A stretch of 64,000 nucleotides of DNA, from contig NZ_JADBEK010000001.1 of NCBI RefSeq assembly GCF_014873145.1, positions 6,386,001 to 6,450,000 on the forward strand, written 5' to 3'. The translations under genes were made by a program, and so were the position numbers. Shown here piece after piece: positions 42,306-53,222 of the stretch. The notes under the pieces are model-generated. The model was not told the DNA's origin and did no database searches. It saw only the letters and a program-made list of their open reading frames with translations. Source of the stretch: Nonomuraea angiospora. GTDB taxonomy: Bacteria; Actinomycetota; Actinomycetes; Streptosporangiales; Streptosporangiaceae. The stretch's first letter is position 1, and the number at the start of each line of letters is the position of its first letter.

Positions 42306-43042
42306 CTACTTGGCGTTGGCCTTCAGGTAGTCGGTGTTCATGCGGGCGATCGTGTCCAGCGGGATCCCCTTCGGGCACACCGCCGTGCACTCCCCCGTGT
42401 TCGTGCAGCCGCCGAACCCCTCCGCGTCCATCTGGTCCACCATGGCCTTGGCTCGGGACAGGCGCTCCGGCTGGCCCTGGGGCAGCAGGCTCAGGTGGGT
42501 GATCTTGGCGGCGGTGAACAGGGAGGCCGAGCCGTTCGGGCAGGCCGCCACGCAGGCGCCGCAGCCGATGCAGGTCGCCGCGTCGAAGGCCGCGTCCGCG
42601 TCCTCCTTGCGTACGGGGATGCTGTGGGCGTCCGGGGCCGAGCCGGCCGGGACCGAGACGAAGCCGCCCGCCTGGATGATCCGGTCGAAGGCGCTGCGGT
42701 CCACGACCAGGTCCTTGACGACGGGGAAGGGAGCGGCGCGCCACGGCTCGATCGTGATCGTGGCGTTGTCCTCGAAGTGGCGCATGTGCAGCTGGCACGT
42801 CGTCGTCGCGCGCTGCTCGCCGTGCGCGACGCCGTTGATGACCATGCCGCACATGCCGCAGATGCCCTCGCGGCAGTCGTGGTCGAAGGCGATCGGGTCG
42901 TCGCCCTCCAGGATGAGGCGCTCGTTGAGGACGTCCAGCATCTCCAGGAAGGACATGTCCGGGGAGACGTCCTCGACCTTGTACGTCACCATCCGGCCGG
43001 AATCGGCAGGGCCGTTCTGGCGCCAGACCTTGAGGGTGAGGT

Positions 43043-43046
<4 letters not shown>
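42306..43046 (-). CDS. sdhB: Succinate dehydrogenase/fumarate reductase iron-sulfur subunit
   Basis: A 246-residue protein with the three expected cluster motifs: [2Fe-2S] [15 protein letters not shown], [4Fe-4S] [15 protein letters not shown] and [3Fe-4S] [15 protein letters not shown]. It carries electrons from the flavin of SdhA to the quinone site at SdhC. Translation begins at a GTG at 43046 inside the sdhA stop (GTGA). It is the last gene of sdhCAB and is followed by a hairpin. Confidence 0.96.
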
Positions 43047-44964
<1,918 letters not shown>

Positions 44965-44965
<1 letters not shown>

Positions 44966-45714
44966 TACTTCACAACTCCGAAGGTGATCGCGAGCGGCGG
45001 CGCGAGGAACCCGATGACCAGCACGGCGGACACCAGCCCGGCGACCGGCCGAAGGGCCTTGTTCCGCGTGCGGTTGGCCCAGCCGAGGGTCTGGAAGGCG
45101 CTCCAGATGCCGTGCCGCAGGTGCAGGCCGACCATGACGACGGCGACCACGTAGATCAGGGTCACCCACCACCGGGACGGGTCGAAGCCGGCGATCATCC
45201 GGTCGGCGGGCGCGGAGTCGAAGCCCTTGGGGTTCACGACGCCGAAGGTCAGGTCCAGCAGGTGCCAGACGAGGAAGAGCAGGATCGTCAGGCCGCCGAA
45301 CCGCATGATGTGGGTCGCGTAGCCGTTGGCCTGGGACTTCTTGGCGACGTACTTGACCGGCCTGGCCTGGTGGGCGCGGCGGGCCAGCGAGATCGCCGCC
45401 CACATGTGCAGGACGACCGACACGACGAGGCCGACCTCGAGGATGGTCAGCACCGTCCGATAGGGCGCGATCGGCTCAAGGAGCGTACGCAGCGCGTGGG
45501 CGTACTCGTTGAACGAGTCCCTGCCCAGGAAGATCTTGAGGTTGCCGAGCATGTGGAGGACGAGGAAGAGCACCATCACGGCCCCCGTGACGGCCATGAC
45601 GGCTTTCTTGCCGCTGGACGAGCGCAGGAACCCGCCGGGCCTCCTGCTCGTTGGAGGGTTCTTGCGAGCGGTAACAGGCGCGGTGGCTGCGCCGCGCTCT
45701 ATCGTGGCAGTCAC
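44965..45714 (-). CDS. sdhC: Succinate dehydrogenase cytochrome b558 subunit
   Basis: About 249 residues with five transmembrane helices. Conserved heme-binding histidines are in [46 protein letters not shown] and [19 protein letters not shown]. This single five-helix anchor binds two hemes and couples succinate oxidation to menaquinone reduction. I take the GTG at 45714 as start (VTATIERG); an ATG ten codons upstream at 45744 is also possible. It heads the sdhCAB operon and is divergent from a LysR gene. Confidence 0.92.
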
Positions 45715-45773
45715 GTCTTCAAACGCTAGGTATCCAGCAATCATCCGTCCAAGTCATGACGGGTCTGGTTTCG

Positions 45774-45788
45774 ATAGCCACCAGCTAT
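45774..45788. promoter_or_regulatory. LysR-type binding box between lysR and sdhC
   Basis: ATAGC-CACCA-GCTAT is a perfect 5-bp inverted repeat with the T-N11-A form of LysR operators. It lies between the divergent sdhC and lysR-like genes, about 60 bases from each start. Confidence 0.55.
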
Positions 45789-45848
45789 GATGCTTGGTTT
45801 GTACGGTCGCCCCACGGAAACGACGCCGCTCGGTGCGAGGAAAATCAC

Positions 45849-46814
45849 ATGCAGTTGCAGCAGCTCGCGTACTTCGTGGCAGTCGCGGAGGCCAGGCACT
45901 TCACCCAGGCGGCCGAGCGCATGAGGGTCGCGCAGCCGTCGCTCAGCAAGCAGATCAAGGCCCTGGAGGCCGATCTGGGCGCCCCGCTGTTCTCCCGGGC
46001 GCGGGGCAACGTCACGCTGACGCCGGCCGGTGAGGCGCTGCTGCCGCTCGCCCGCAGGATCCTCGCCGACGCCGACACCGCCAGGCAGGAGGTGGCCCAG
46101 CTCGCCGGGCTCCGCCGGGGCCGGGTGCGGCTCGGCGCCACGCCGTCGCTCTGCGCGGGGCTGATGGCCGACGCGCTGGCCCGCTTCCACCGCGCGTACC
46201 CGGGGATCGAGCTCCTGGTGGAGGAGGGCGGCTCGCGTGACCTCGTCAGGGCGCTCGCGCGGGGGCAGCTCGACCTGTCGCTGATCATCATGCCGCTGCA
46301 GAGCGACGACCCCTCTCTGGTGACCGAGGAGATCCTGCGGGAGAACCTCGTGGTGGCCGCGCCCTCCCACGAGCGGCCGAAGGGACCGTACATGGAGATC
46401 GAGGCCCTGCGCGGGCGCCAGATGGTGATGTTCAGGCGCGGCTACGACCTGCGGGAGGCCACGCTGACGGCCTGCCGGCAGGCCGGGTTCGAGCCCAGGT
46501 TCTCGGTGCAGGGCGGCGAGATGGACGCCGTGCTGCGGTTCGTGGAGGCGGGGCTGGGCGTGGCCGTGGTGCCCTCGATGGTGCTCGACGGGCGGCCCGG
46601 GCTGTCCGGCACGCCGCTCGCGCCGCCCGGGCTCAGCCGTACGATCGCACTGGCCCAACGCAAGGACGTCGAGCCGACCAGGGCCGCCCAGGCGTTCAGG
46701 GAGACCCTGCTGTCGTTCGTCGTGGAGGCAGGTCACGAGGGCACGCTTCCGCAAGGGGTCGATCTCATCGCAGAATTACCTTGGACAGACCGACCCCCTG
46801 GTGAGGCGTTTTGA
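45849..46814 (+). CDS. LysR family transcriptional regulator
   Basis: A 321-residue regulator. The N-terminal winged helix is LQQLAYFVAVAEARHFTQAA then RVAQPSLSKQIKALEADLGA, a classical LysR HTH. Residues about 90-300 form the periplasmic-binding-like effector domain. The effector is not predictable. It is divergent from sdhCAB with a T-N11-A box between, so it probably controls that operon and its own. Its stop codon overlaps the start of the response-regulator/phosphatase gene (TTGA), linking it to the signalling genes that follow. Confidence 0.93.
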   Translation: MQLQQLAYFVAVAEARHFTQAAERMRVAQPSLSKQIKALEADLGAPLFSRARGNVTLTPAGEALLPLARRILADADTARQEVAQLAGLRRGRVRLGATPSLCAGLMADALARFHRAYPGIELLVEEGGSRDLVRALARGQLDLSLIIMPLQSDDPSLVTEEILRENLVVAAPSHERPKGPYMEIEALRGRQMVMFRRGYDLREATLTACRQAGFEPRFSVQGGEMDAVLRFVEAGLGVAVVPSMVLDGRPGLSGTPLAPPGLSRTIALAQRKDVEPTRAAQAFRETLLSFVVEAGHEGTLPQGVDLIAELPWTDRPPGEAF

Positions 46815-47944
46815 CGGCACATCTTTCGGAGACGCTGACGCTGCTCCTGATCGAGGACGACGACGGCGACGCCTTCCTGGTGGAGGAGCTCCTCAAGCAG
46901 GCCCTCGCGCCGCCCAAGGTCTTCTGGGCGCGCAGCCTGCAGGAGGCCAGGGCCAAGCTGACGCCGCAGATCCAGTGCGTGCTGGTCGATCTCTCGCTGC
47001 CCGACGCCAGCGGCCTGGAGGCCCTGGAAGAGGTGCTAGCGCTGGCGCCGCACACCGCCGTGCTGGTCCTCACCGGGCTCAGGGACGCGCACGTGGGCGT
47101 GGCCGCCGTCCAGGCCGGCGCGCAGGACTACCTGGTCAAGAGCGACGTCGACGAGCGGCTGCTGGCCAGGGCGATCCGCTACTCGATGGAGCGCAAGCGG
47201 GCCGACCTGGCCCACGTCAGCCTCGTGCAGGCGGAGCTGACGGCCAAGGAGAACTCCAGGCTGCAGAACGCCCTGCTCCCCGGCGCCCTGCTGCGTACCG
47301 GGGCGATCGAGCACGTCACCCGCTACCTGCCGGGCAGCGGCGGCACGCTGGCCGGCGACTTCTTCGACACCGTGCAGACGCCGGACGGCTCGGTGCACAT
47401 CGTGGTCGGCGACGTGTGCGGGCACGGCCCCGACGAGGCGGCCCTCGGCGTGGCGCTGCGCATCGCCTGGCGCACGCTGGTCCTGGCCGGTCAGACGGAC
47501 GACACGCTGCTGCGCACGCTCGACGCCGTGCTGCGGGCCGAGCGCAACACCCCCGAGATCTTCACCACCCTGTGCATGGCCACGATCGCCCCCGACCTGC
47601 GGCACGCCAGGATGCGCGTGGTCGGGCACCCGCCGCCCGTGCTGGTGCGCGACGGCGTCGTCCAGGTCGTCGACGAGGCGCCCTCCGGGCCGCCGCTCGG
47701 GATCTTCTCCGACGCGGAGTGGTCGGTGATCGACGTGCCGCTGGGCGACGAGTGGTCCATGATGCTCTACACCGACGGCCTGATCGAGGCCGCGGTGGGC
47801 GAGGGCAGGGAGCTGCTCGGCGTGGAGGGCCTGATCGATCTCGTACGCGAGCACGGCGCCATCGACCTCGACCGGCTCATCACCCACGTGGGCACGCTGA
47901 GCGACGACCTCGCCGTGGTCCTGGTCCGGAGGAGGAGAGCATGA
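46811..47944 (+). CDS. Response regulator with PP2C/SpoIIE phosphatase output
   Basis: A 377-residue protein. Residues 8-125 form a receiver domain with Asp60 (VLVDLSLPDASG) as phosphoacceptor, acidic residues DDD at 16-18 and the lysine in YLVKSD. A short coiled segment leads to a SpoIIE-type PP2C phosphatase domain (residues about 150-375) with GDFFDTV, VGDVCGHGPDEAAL and LYTDGLIEA metal motifs. Such proteins dephosphorylate an anti-sigma antagonist, but none is encoded here. The start is the TTG at 46811 overlapping the lysR stop. It overlaps the kinase gene by ATGA. Confidence 0.9.
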   Translation: MTAHLSETLTLLLIEDDDGDAFLVEELLKQALAPPKVFWARSLQEARAKLTPQIQCVLVDLSLPDASGLEALEEVLALAPHTAVLVLTGLRDAHVGVAAVQAGAQDYLVKSDVDERLLARAIRYSMERKRADLAHVSLVQAELTAKENSRLQNALLPGALLRTGAIEHVTRYLPGSGGTLAGDFFDTVQTPDGSVHIVVGDVCGHGPDEAALGVALRIAWRTLVLAGQTDDTLLRTLDAVLRAERNTPEIFTTLCMATIAPDLRHARMRVVGHPPPVLVRDGVVQVVDEAPSGPPLGIFSDAEWSVIDVPLGDEWSMMLYTDGLIEAAVGEGRELLGVEGLIDLVREHGAIDLDRLITHVGTLSDDLAVVLVRRRRA

Positions 47945-49086
47945 GCATCAACCCGCTGCCTCCCCCCAGGGAGCCGACCGGGCTGGGCAGGCTGCCCGTG
48001 GCCCGCTGGTTCCTGATCATGGGGCTGGTGGCCGGTGTCGTGCTCCTGGCCGGCATCGTGATCGCGATGATGTTCGGCTCGCGGGCCCGCGCGCTGGCCC
48101 GGGCGCCCGGCGTCGCGGAACAGCTCGACCAGCTCAACATGGTGCTGATCGTGCTCTTCGCGGTGATGCTCGCGTTCGGCATCGCGCTGGCCTTCATCAT
48201 CCGCTTCGCCGTGCTGAAGCCCATCGACCAGCTCGCCCAGCAGGTCCGCACGGTGGCCGCCGGCGACTTCGACCACACCCTGCACGTCGACAGGCCGGCG
48301 GAGCTGGCCGTGCTGTCCAGCCACGTCGACTCCATGCGGCGCCGCATCGTGTCGGCCTGGCGGATGGCCGACGACCAGGCCGAGGAGCTGCGCAGGTCCA
48401 ACGGGGAGCTGGAGCAGTTCGCGTACGTGGCCAGCCACGACCTGCAGGAGCCGCTGCGCAAGATCGCCAGCTTCACGCAGATGCTGGAGCAGCGCTACGG
48501 CTCGGAGCTCGACGAGCGGGCCAAGCAGTACATCCACTACGCCGTCGACGGCGCCAAGCGCATGCAGCTGCTGATCAACGACCTGCTCGACTTCTCCAGG
48601 GTCAGCCGGGTGACCGGCGGGAAGACCACGGTCGACACGGGGAAGACGCTCGACACGGCGCTGGACAACCTGTCGGCCACGATCGAGGACACCGAGGCCA
48701 CGGTCACCAGGGACGAGCTGCCCGCGATCAGGGGCAACCGGGTGCAGCTCACGCAGCTGTTCCAGAACCTGGTCGAGAACGCGATCAAGTTCCGCTCCGA
48801 GGCCTCCCCGCGCATCCACATCGGGGCCACCAGGTCCGGCGACATGTGGGAGTTCAGCTGCTCCGACAACGGCATCGGGGTCGAGTCGAAGTACGCCGAC
48901 CGCATCTTCCTGATCTTCCAGCGACTCCATCCCCGCGACGTGTACCCGGGTACTGGCATCGGGCTGGCACTTTGCCGCAAGATCGTCGAGTACCACGGCG
49001 GACAGCTCTGGCTCGACGGCGATGCCGAAGGGCGGGGCGCGACGTTCCGCTGGACACTGCCGGCCGCGGGAGACGACGATGCATGA
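47941..49086 (+). CDS. Membrane sensor histidine kinase
   Basis: A 381-residue kinase. Two transmembrane helices (about residues 25-45 and 62-85) are followed by a HAMP domain ([20 protein letters not shown]). The DHp helix carries the phosphorylated His166 in [17 protein letters not shown], the form seen in phytochrome-like kinases. The ATPase domain has N (NLVENAIKF), G1 (DNGIGV), F (IFLIFQRL) and G2 (GTGIGLALC) boxes. The extracellular part is very short, so it may sense the membrane state or an intracellular signal. It overlaps both neighbours and should phosphorylate one or both adjacent receivers. Confidence 0.93.
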   Translation: MSINPLPPPREPTGLGRLPVARWFLIMGLVAGVVLLAGIVIAMMFGSRARALARAPGVAEQLDQLNMVLIVLFAVMLAFGIALAFIIRFAVLKPIDQLAQQVRTVAAGDFDHTLHVDRPAELAVLSSHVDSMRRRIVSAWRMADDQAEELRRSNGELEQFAYVASHDLQEPLRKIASFTQMLEQRYGSELDERAKQYIHYAVDGAKRMQLLINDLLDFSRVSRVTGGKTTVDTGKTLDTALDNLSATIEDTEATVTRDELPAIRGNRVQLTQLFQNLVENAIKFRSEASPRIHIGATRSGDMWEFSCSDNGIGVESKYADRIFLIFQRLHPRDVYPGTGIGLALCRKIVEYHGGQLWLDGDAEGRGATFRWTLPAAGDDDA

Positions 49087-49540
49087 GGGGCGCCCCATCG
49101 AGGTGCTTCTGGTGGAGGACGACCAGGGTGACATCCTGCTCACCAAGGAGGCCTTCGACTTCAACAAGGTACGAAACCGGCTCAACGTGGTCAACGACGG
49201 TGAGCAGGCGATGGCGTACCTGCGTAACGAGGACGGATACACCGACGCGCCGCGGCCCGACCTCATCCTGCTCGACCTCAACCTGCCGAGGATGAGCGGC
49301 ATGGAGGTGCTGGCCGAGGTCAAGGCCGACGCCGGGTTGCGGACGATCCCGGTGGTGATCCTGACGACCTCTGAGGCGGAGGAGGACATCCTGCACAGCT
49401 ACCGGTTGCATGCCAACGCATATGTGTCCAAACCGGTGGATTTTGAGCAATTTATCCGAGTTGTCCGTCAGATAGATGATTTTTTCGTGACTGTGGTTAA
49501 GTTGCCCGCCCAAGGGCAGCGCCCTGACGGGCGTACGTGA
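49079..49540 (+). CDS. Single-domain response regulator (Rcp1-like)
   Basis: A 153-residue receiver-only protein: acidic pair at residues 14-15, phosphoacceptor Asp66 in [13 protein letters not shown], and the lysine in YVSKPVDF. It resembles the small regulators paired with phytochrome-type kinases, such as Rcp1. With no output domain it may act as a phosphate sink or bind another protein. Its start overlaps the kinase end by eight bases. It is the last gene of the LysR-kinase unit. Confidence 0.92.
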   Translation: MHEGRPIEVLLVEDDQGDILLTKEAFDFNKVRNRLNVVNDGEQAMAYLRNEDGYTDAPRPDLILLDLNLPRMSGMEVLAEVKADAGLRTIPVVILTTSEAEEDILHSYRLHANAYVSKPVDFEQFIRVVRQIDDFFVTVVKLPAQGQRPDGRT

Positions 49541-49565
49541 CAGGAATCACAGCTAGTCATCGAAA

Positions 49566-49587
49566 TTGTGAGTGACCCCGCTCACAA
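49566..49587. promoter_or_regulatory. Palindrome upstream of the second sdh operon
   Basis: TTGTGAG (49566-49572) and CTCACAA (49581-49587) are exact inverted arms separated by eight bases. The half-sites recall Crp and Rex sites, but the spacing is four bases longer than either consensus. It lies about 135 bases before the first gene of the operon. Confidence 0.5.
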
Positions 49588-49721
49588 ATTCGCATGCTGT
49601 CGTCGTAACGTATCCCCCACCAACGCGCGCCTGAGCGGTCGCTCGCCGCCCGCGCGCCCAGCGAATACGAAAACCACGGACCCCCTGCGCGACGGGTCCG
49701 CGGGAGGTGGAGAGGTCCGCG

Positions 49722-50507
49722 ATGACCCAGACTACGCCCGACGCTCCGGTCAGAAGGCAGCGAGCGCAAGTCAAGGTGCGCACGCTGCGCACCGACAGAT
49801 GGTGGCTTGTTCCGCTGCTGACGTTCCTCGGGCTCAGCTCATTCCTTGTCTACGGCGTGTGGGCGATCATCGACAACAGCTATTTCGTCGATCCCTACAT
49901 CGCGCCGTTCTCGTCGCCCTGCCTGGCGACGTCCTGTCCTGAGGGGGCCCGGCTGTTCGGCCTGGCGCCGTTCGGCGACTGGTACGCACTGCCGCCGGGG
50001 CTGCTGATCCTCGGCCTGCCGGGCGGTTTCCGGCTTACCTGCTACTACTACCGCAAGTCCTACTATCGCTCCTTCTGGCTCTCGCCTCCGGCGTGCGCCG
50101 TCCAGGAGCCGCACGGCAAGTACACCGGCGAGCGGCGCTTCCCGCTGATCATGCAGAACGTGCACCGCTACTTCTTCTACGCGGCCATCGTGATCGGCCT
50201 CATCCTGGCCTACGACGCCGTCCTGGCGCTCGTCCACAAGCCGGACGGACTGGGCACCTGGATCCTGGTCCTCAACGCCGTCCTGATCAACGCCTACACG
50301 CTGTCGTGCCACTCCTGCAGGCACATCACCGCGGGCAGGCTCAACCACTTCTCTCGTCACCCGCTGCGCTACCGGGCCTGGACGTTCGTGTCCAAGCTCA
50401 ACGCCAAGCACCAACCCCTCGCGTGGGCCTCGATGTTCTCCGTCATGGGCGCCGACCTGTACGTCCGCCTGGTGGCCAAGGGCATCATCGCCTTCCCGTA
50501 CGCGTAA
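49722..50507 (+). CDS. sdhC: Membrane subunit of an Sdh1-type succinate dehydrogenase
   Basis: A 261-residue membrane protein with about five helices. It is rich in tyrosine and histidine and carries the segments CYYYRKSYYRSFW and SCHSCRHITAGRLNHF. Position and length match the anchor subunit encoded before the flavoprotein in the mycobacterial Sdh1 operon (Rv0249c type). It lacks similarity to the b558 anchor at 44965. It should bind heme or menaquinone. The ATG at 49722 follows GGGAGGTGGAGAGG. The flavoprotein gene starts 12 bases after its stop. Confidence 0.82.
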   Translation: MTQTTPDAPVRRQRAQVKVRTLRTDRWWLVPLLTFLGLSSFLVYGVWAIIDNSYFVDPYIAPFSSPCLATSCPEGARLFGLAPFGDWYALPPGLLILGLPGGFRLTCYYYRKSYYRSFWLSPPACAVQEPHGKYTGERRFPLIMQNVHRYFFYAAIVIGLILAYDAVLALVHKPDGLGTWILVLNAVLINAYTLSCHSCRHITAGRLNHFSRHPLRYRAWTFVSKLNAKHQPLAWASMFSVMGADLYVRLVAKGIIAFPYA

Positions 50508-50519
50508 GGACCAGCTTCA

Positions 50520-52418
50520 GTGGATAACTCGCTTAACACAGAGCGTCACGAATACGACGTCGTCGTCATCGGCGCGGGCGGCGCCGGCCTGCGGGCCGCG
50601 ATCGAGGCCCGCCAGCAGGGCAAGAAGACGGCGATCGTGTGCAAGTCGCTGTTCGGCAAGGCGCACACCGTCATGGCCGAGGGCGGCGCGGCCGCCGCGA
50701 TGGGCAACGTCAACCCGGCCGACAACTGGCAGGTGCACTTCCGTGACACCATGCGCGGCGGCAAGTTCCTCAACAACTGGCGGATGGCCGAGCTGCACGC
50801 CAAGGAGGCGCCCGACCGCGTCTGGGAGCTGGAGGCCTGGGGCGCGCTGTTCGACCGCACCAAGGACGGCAAGATCAGCCAGCGCAACTTCGGCGGGCAC
50901 GAGTACCCGCGGCTCGCACACGTGGGCGACCGTACCGGCCTGGAGCTGATCCGCACGCTGCAGCAGCGCGTCGTCGCCCTCCAGCAGGAGGACTACGAGA
51001 AGCACGGCGACTACGAGGCCTACATCAAGGTCTTCGCCGAGTGCACGATCACGCGGCTGCTCAAGGACGGGGAGCGGATCTCGGGCGCGTTCGGCTACTG
51101 GCGCGAGTCCGGAAATTTCGTGCTTTTCGATGCGCCCACCGTGGTCCTGGCCACCGGCGGCATCGGCAAGTCGTACGTCGTCACCTCCAACTCCTGGGAG
51201 TACACCGGCGACGGCCACGCCCTGGCCCTGCTCGCCGGCGCCAACCTGATCAACATGGAGTTCATCCAGTTCCACCCCACGGGGATGGTCTGGCCGCCCT
51301 CCGTGCGCGGCATCCTCGTCACCGAGTCCGTCCGCGGTGACGGCGGCGTGCTGCGCAACTCCGAGGGCAAGCGCTTCATGTTCGACTACATCCCGGACGT
51401 CTTCAAGGACAAGTACGCGACCACGGAGGAGGAGGGCGACCGCTGGTACACCGACCAGGCCAACAACCGGCGCCCGCCGGAGCTCCTGCCGCGTGACGAG
51501 GTGGCCCGCGCGATCAACGCCGAGGTGAAGGCCGGTCGCGGCTCACCCCAGGGCGGCGTCTTCCTCGACGTCTCGACCCGGCTGCCCGCCGAGGAGATCA
51601 AGAAGCGGCTGCCGTCGATGCACCACCAGTTCAAGGAACTGGCCGACGTCGACATCACTGCCGAGCCCATGCAGGTGGGCCCGACCTGCCACTACATCAT
51701 GGGCGGCGTCGAGGTGGACGCCGACACCGGCGCGGCGGCCGTGCCGGGGCTCTTCGCCGCGGGCGAGGTGTCCGGCGGCATGCACGGCTCCAACCGGCTG
51801 GGCGGCAACTCGCTGTCCGACCTGCTGGTGTTCGGGCGCCGGGCGGGCGCGGGCGCGGCGGCGTACGTGGACTCGCTGGAGGCACGTCCCAAGGTCCTGC
51901 CCGAGCTCGTGGAGGAGGCCCGCCAGGAGGCGCTGGCGCCGCTGGGGCGCGACGGCGAGAACCCGTACGAGGTCCACCACGAGCTCCAGCGGACGATGAA
52001 CGACCTGGTCGGCATCATCCGCAAGGCCGAGGAGGTCGCCGAGGCGCTCCAGGTCGTGGAGAAGCTCAAGGAGCGCGCCCAGGTGGTCGGCGCGGCCGGG
52101 TCCCGCATCTACAACCCCGGCTGGCACCTCGCGATCGACCTGCGCAACATGGTGCTGGTCTCGCAGTGCGTGGCGCGCGCCGCGCTGCTGCGCGAGGAGA
52201 GCCGCGGCGGGCACACCCGCGACGACTTCCCCGGGATGAACCCGGAATGGCGCCGCAAGCTGCTCGTCTGCTCCACCGAGGACGGCTCCACGGTCAAGGT
52301 CGAGGAGAAGCTCCAGCAGAGCATGCGCGACGACCTGATCACCCTGTTCGACCGGGACGAGCTGAAGAAGTACCTCACCGACGAAGAGATGGCCGAGTTC
52401 GACGGGATTTCGAAATGA
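50520..52418 (+). CDS. sdhA: Succinate dehydrogenase flavoprotein subunit, Sdh1 type
   Basis: A 632-residue flavoprotein. FAD binding starts at VVVIGAGGAGLRAAIEARQQ. The covalent FAD histidine is in GKAHTVMAEGGAAAAMG. Substrate residues lie in HPTGMVWPP and in MHGSNRLGGNSLSDLL. It is clearly distinct from the SdhA at 43043 and closely resembles the mycobacterial Sdh1 flavoprotein. The start is a GTG at 50520. It overlaps the iron-sulfur gene by four bases. Two full sets in 11 kb suggest use under different oxygen or carbon conditions. Confidence 0.95.
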   Translation: MDNSLNTERHEYDVVVIGAGGAGLRAAIEARQQGKKTAIVCKSLFGKAHTVMAEGGAAAAMGNVNPADNWQVHFRDTMRGGKFLNNWRMAELHAKEAPDRVWELEAWGALFDRTKDGKISQRNFGGHEYPRLAHVGDRTGLELIRTLQQRVVALQQEDYEKHGDYEAYIKVFAECTITRLLKDGERISGAFGYWRESGNFVLFDAPTVVLATGGIGKSYVVTSNSWEYTGDGHALALLAGANLINMEFIQFHPTGMVWPPSVRGILVTESVRGDGGVLRNSEGKRFMFDYIPDVFKDKYATTEEEGDRWYTDQANNRRPPELLPRDEVARAINAEVKAGRGSPQGGVFLDVSTRLPAEEIKKRLPSMHHQFKELADVDITAEPMQVGPTCHYIMGGVEVDADTGAAAVPGLFAAGEVSGGMHGSNRLGGNSLSDLLVFGRRAGAGAAAYVDSLEARPKVLPELVEEARQEALAPLGRDGENPYEVHHELQRTMNDLVGIIRKAEEVAEALQVVEKLKERAQVVGAAGSRIYNPGWHLAIDLRNMVLVSQCVARAALLREESRGGHTRDDFPGMNPEWRRKLLVCSTEDGSTVKVEEKLQQSMRDDLITLFDRDELKKYLTDEEMAEFDGISK

Positions 52419-53167
52419 GCTACAAGGCGAAGTTCAAGGTCTGGCGGGGTGAGGGCGGTGAGGGCAAGCTCGAGGACTTCACCGTCGAGGTGAACGAGGG
52501 CGAGGTCGTCCTCGACATCATCCACCGGCTGCAGGCCACGCAGGCGCCCGACCTGGCGGTGCGCTGGAACTGCAAGGCGGGCAAGTGCGGCTCGTGCAGC
52601 ATGGAGATCAACGGCAAGCCGCGGCTGGGCTGCATGACCCGGATGTCCACCTTCGAGGAGGACGAGACCATCACGGTCACGCCGATGCGGACGTTCCCGG
52701 TGATCAAGGACCTGGTGACGGACGTGTCGTTCAACTACCAGAAGGCGCGGGAGGTCCCGTCCTTCACGCCGCCGGACGGCGTCCGGCCCGGCGAATACCG
52801 GATGCAGCAGGTCGATGTCGAGCGGTCCCAGGAGTTCCGCAAGTGCATCGAGTGCTTCATGTGCAACAACGTCTGCCACGTCATCCGTGACCACGAGGAG
52901 AACAAGGCCAGCTTCTCCGGCCCCCGGTTCCTCATGCGGATCGCGGAGCTGGACATGCACCCGTACGACGTGGCCGACCGCCAGGAGGCGGCGCAGGATC
53001 AGCACGGGCTCGGCTACTGCAACATCACCAAGTGCTGCACCGAGGTCTGCCCCGAGCACATCAAGATCACCGACAACGCGCTGATCCCGATGAAGGAGCG
53101 CGTGGTGGACCGCAAGTACGACCCGCTGGTGTGGCTCGGCAACAAGATCTTCAAGCGCGCCAAGTAG
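52415..53167 (+). CDS. sdhB: Succinate dehydrogenase iron-sulfur subunit, Sdh1 type
   Basis: A 250-residue protein with the [2Fe-2S] motif CKAGKCGSCSMEING, the [4Fe-4S] group CIECFMCNNVCHVIRD and the third group YCNITKCCTEVCPEHI. The second group ends in CHVIRD rather than the usual C-P, and a second cysteine is adjacent in the third (KCC), both found in the Sdh1 branch. It connects the flavoprotein to the membrane anchor. A strong hairpin follows its stop. Confidence 0.95.
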   Translation: MSYKAKFKVWRGEGGEGKLEDFTVEVNEGEVVLDIIHRLQATQAPDLAVRWNCKAGKCGSCSMEINGKPRLGCMTRMSTFEEDETITVTPMRTFPVIKDLVTDVSFNYQKAREVPSFTPPDGVRPGEYRMQQVDVERSQEFRKCIECFMCNNVCHVIRDHEENKASFSGPRFLMRIAELDMHPYDVADRQEAAQDQHGLGYCNITKCCTEVCPEHIKITDNALIPMKERVVDRKYDPLVWLGNKIFKRAK

Positions 53168-53177
53168 GCACGCGCGA

Positions 53178-53211
53178 ATGAGGGGGGCTGGATCTCCAGC
53201 CCCCCCTCATT
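53178..53211. terminator. Strong bidirectional terminator
   Basis: ATGAGGGGGGCTGG and CCAGCCCCCCCTCAT pair across ATCT with one bulged C, giving a stem of about 14 pairs. TTTCGTTG follows. It separates the second sdh operon from the convergent secretion-like locus. Confidence 0.85.
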
Positions 53212-53222
53212 TCGTTGTCCGG

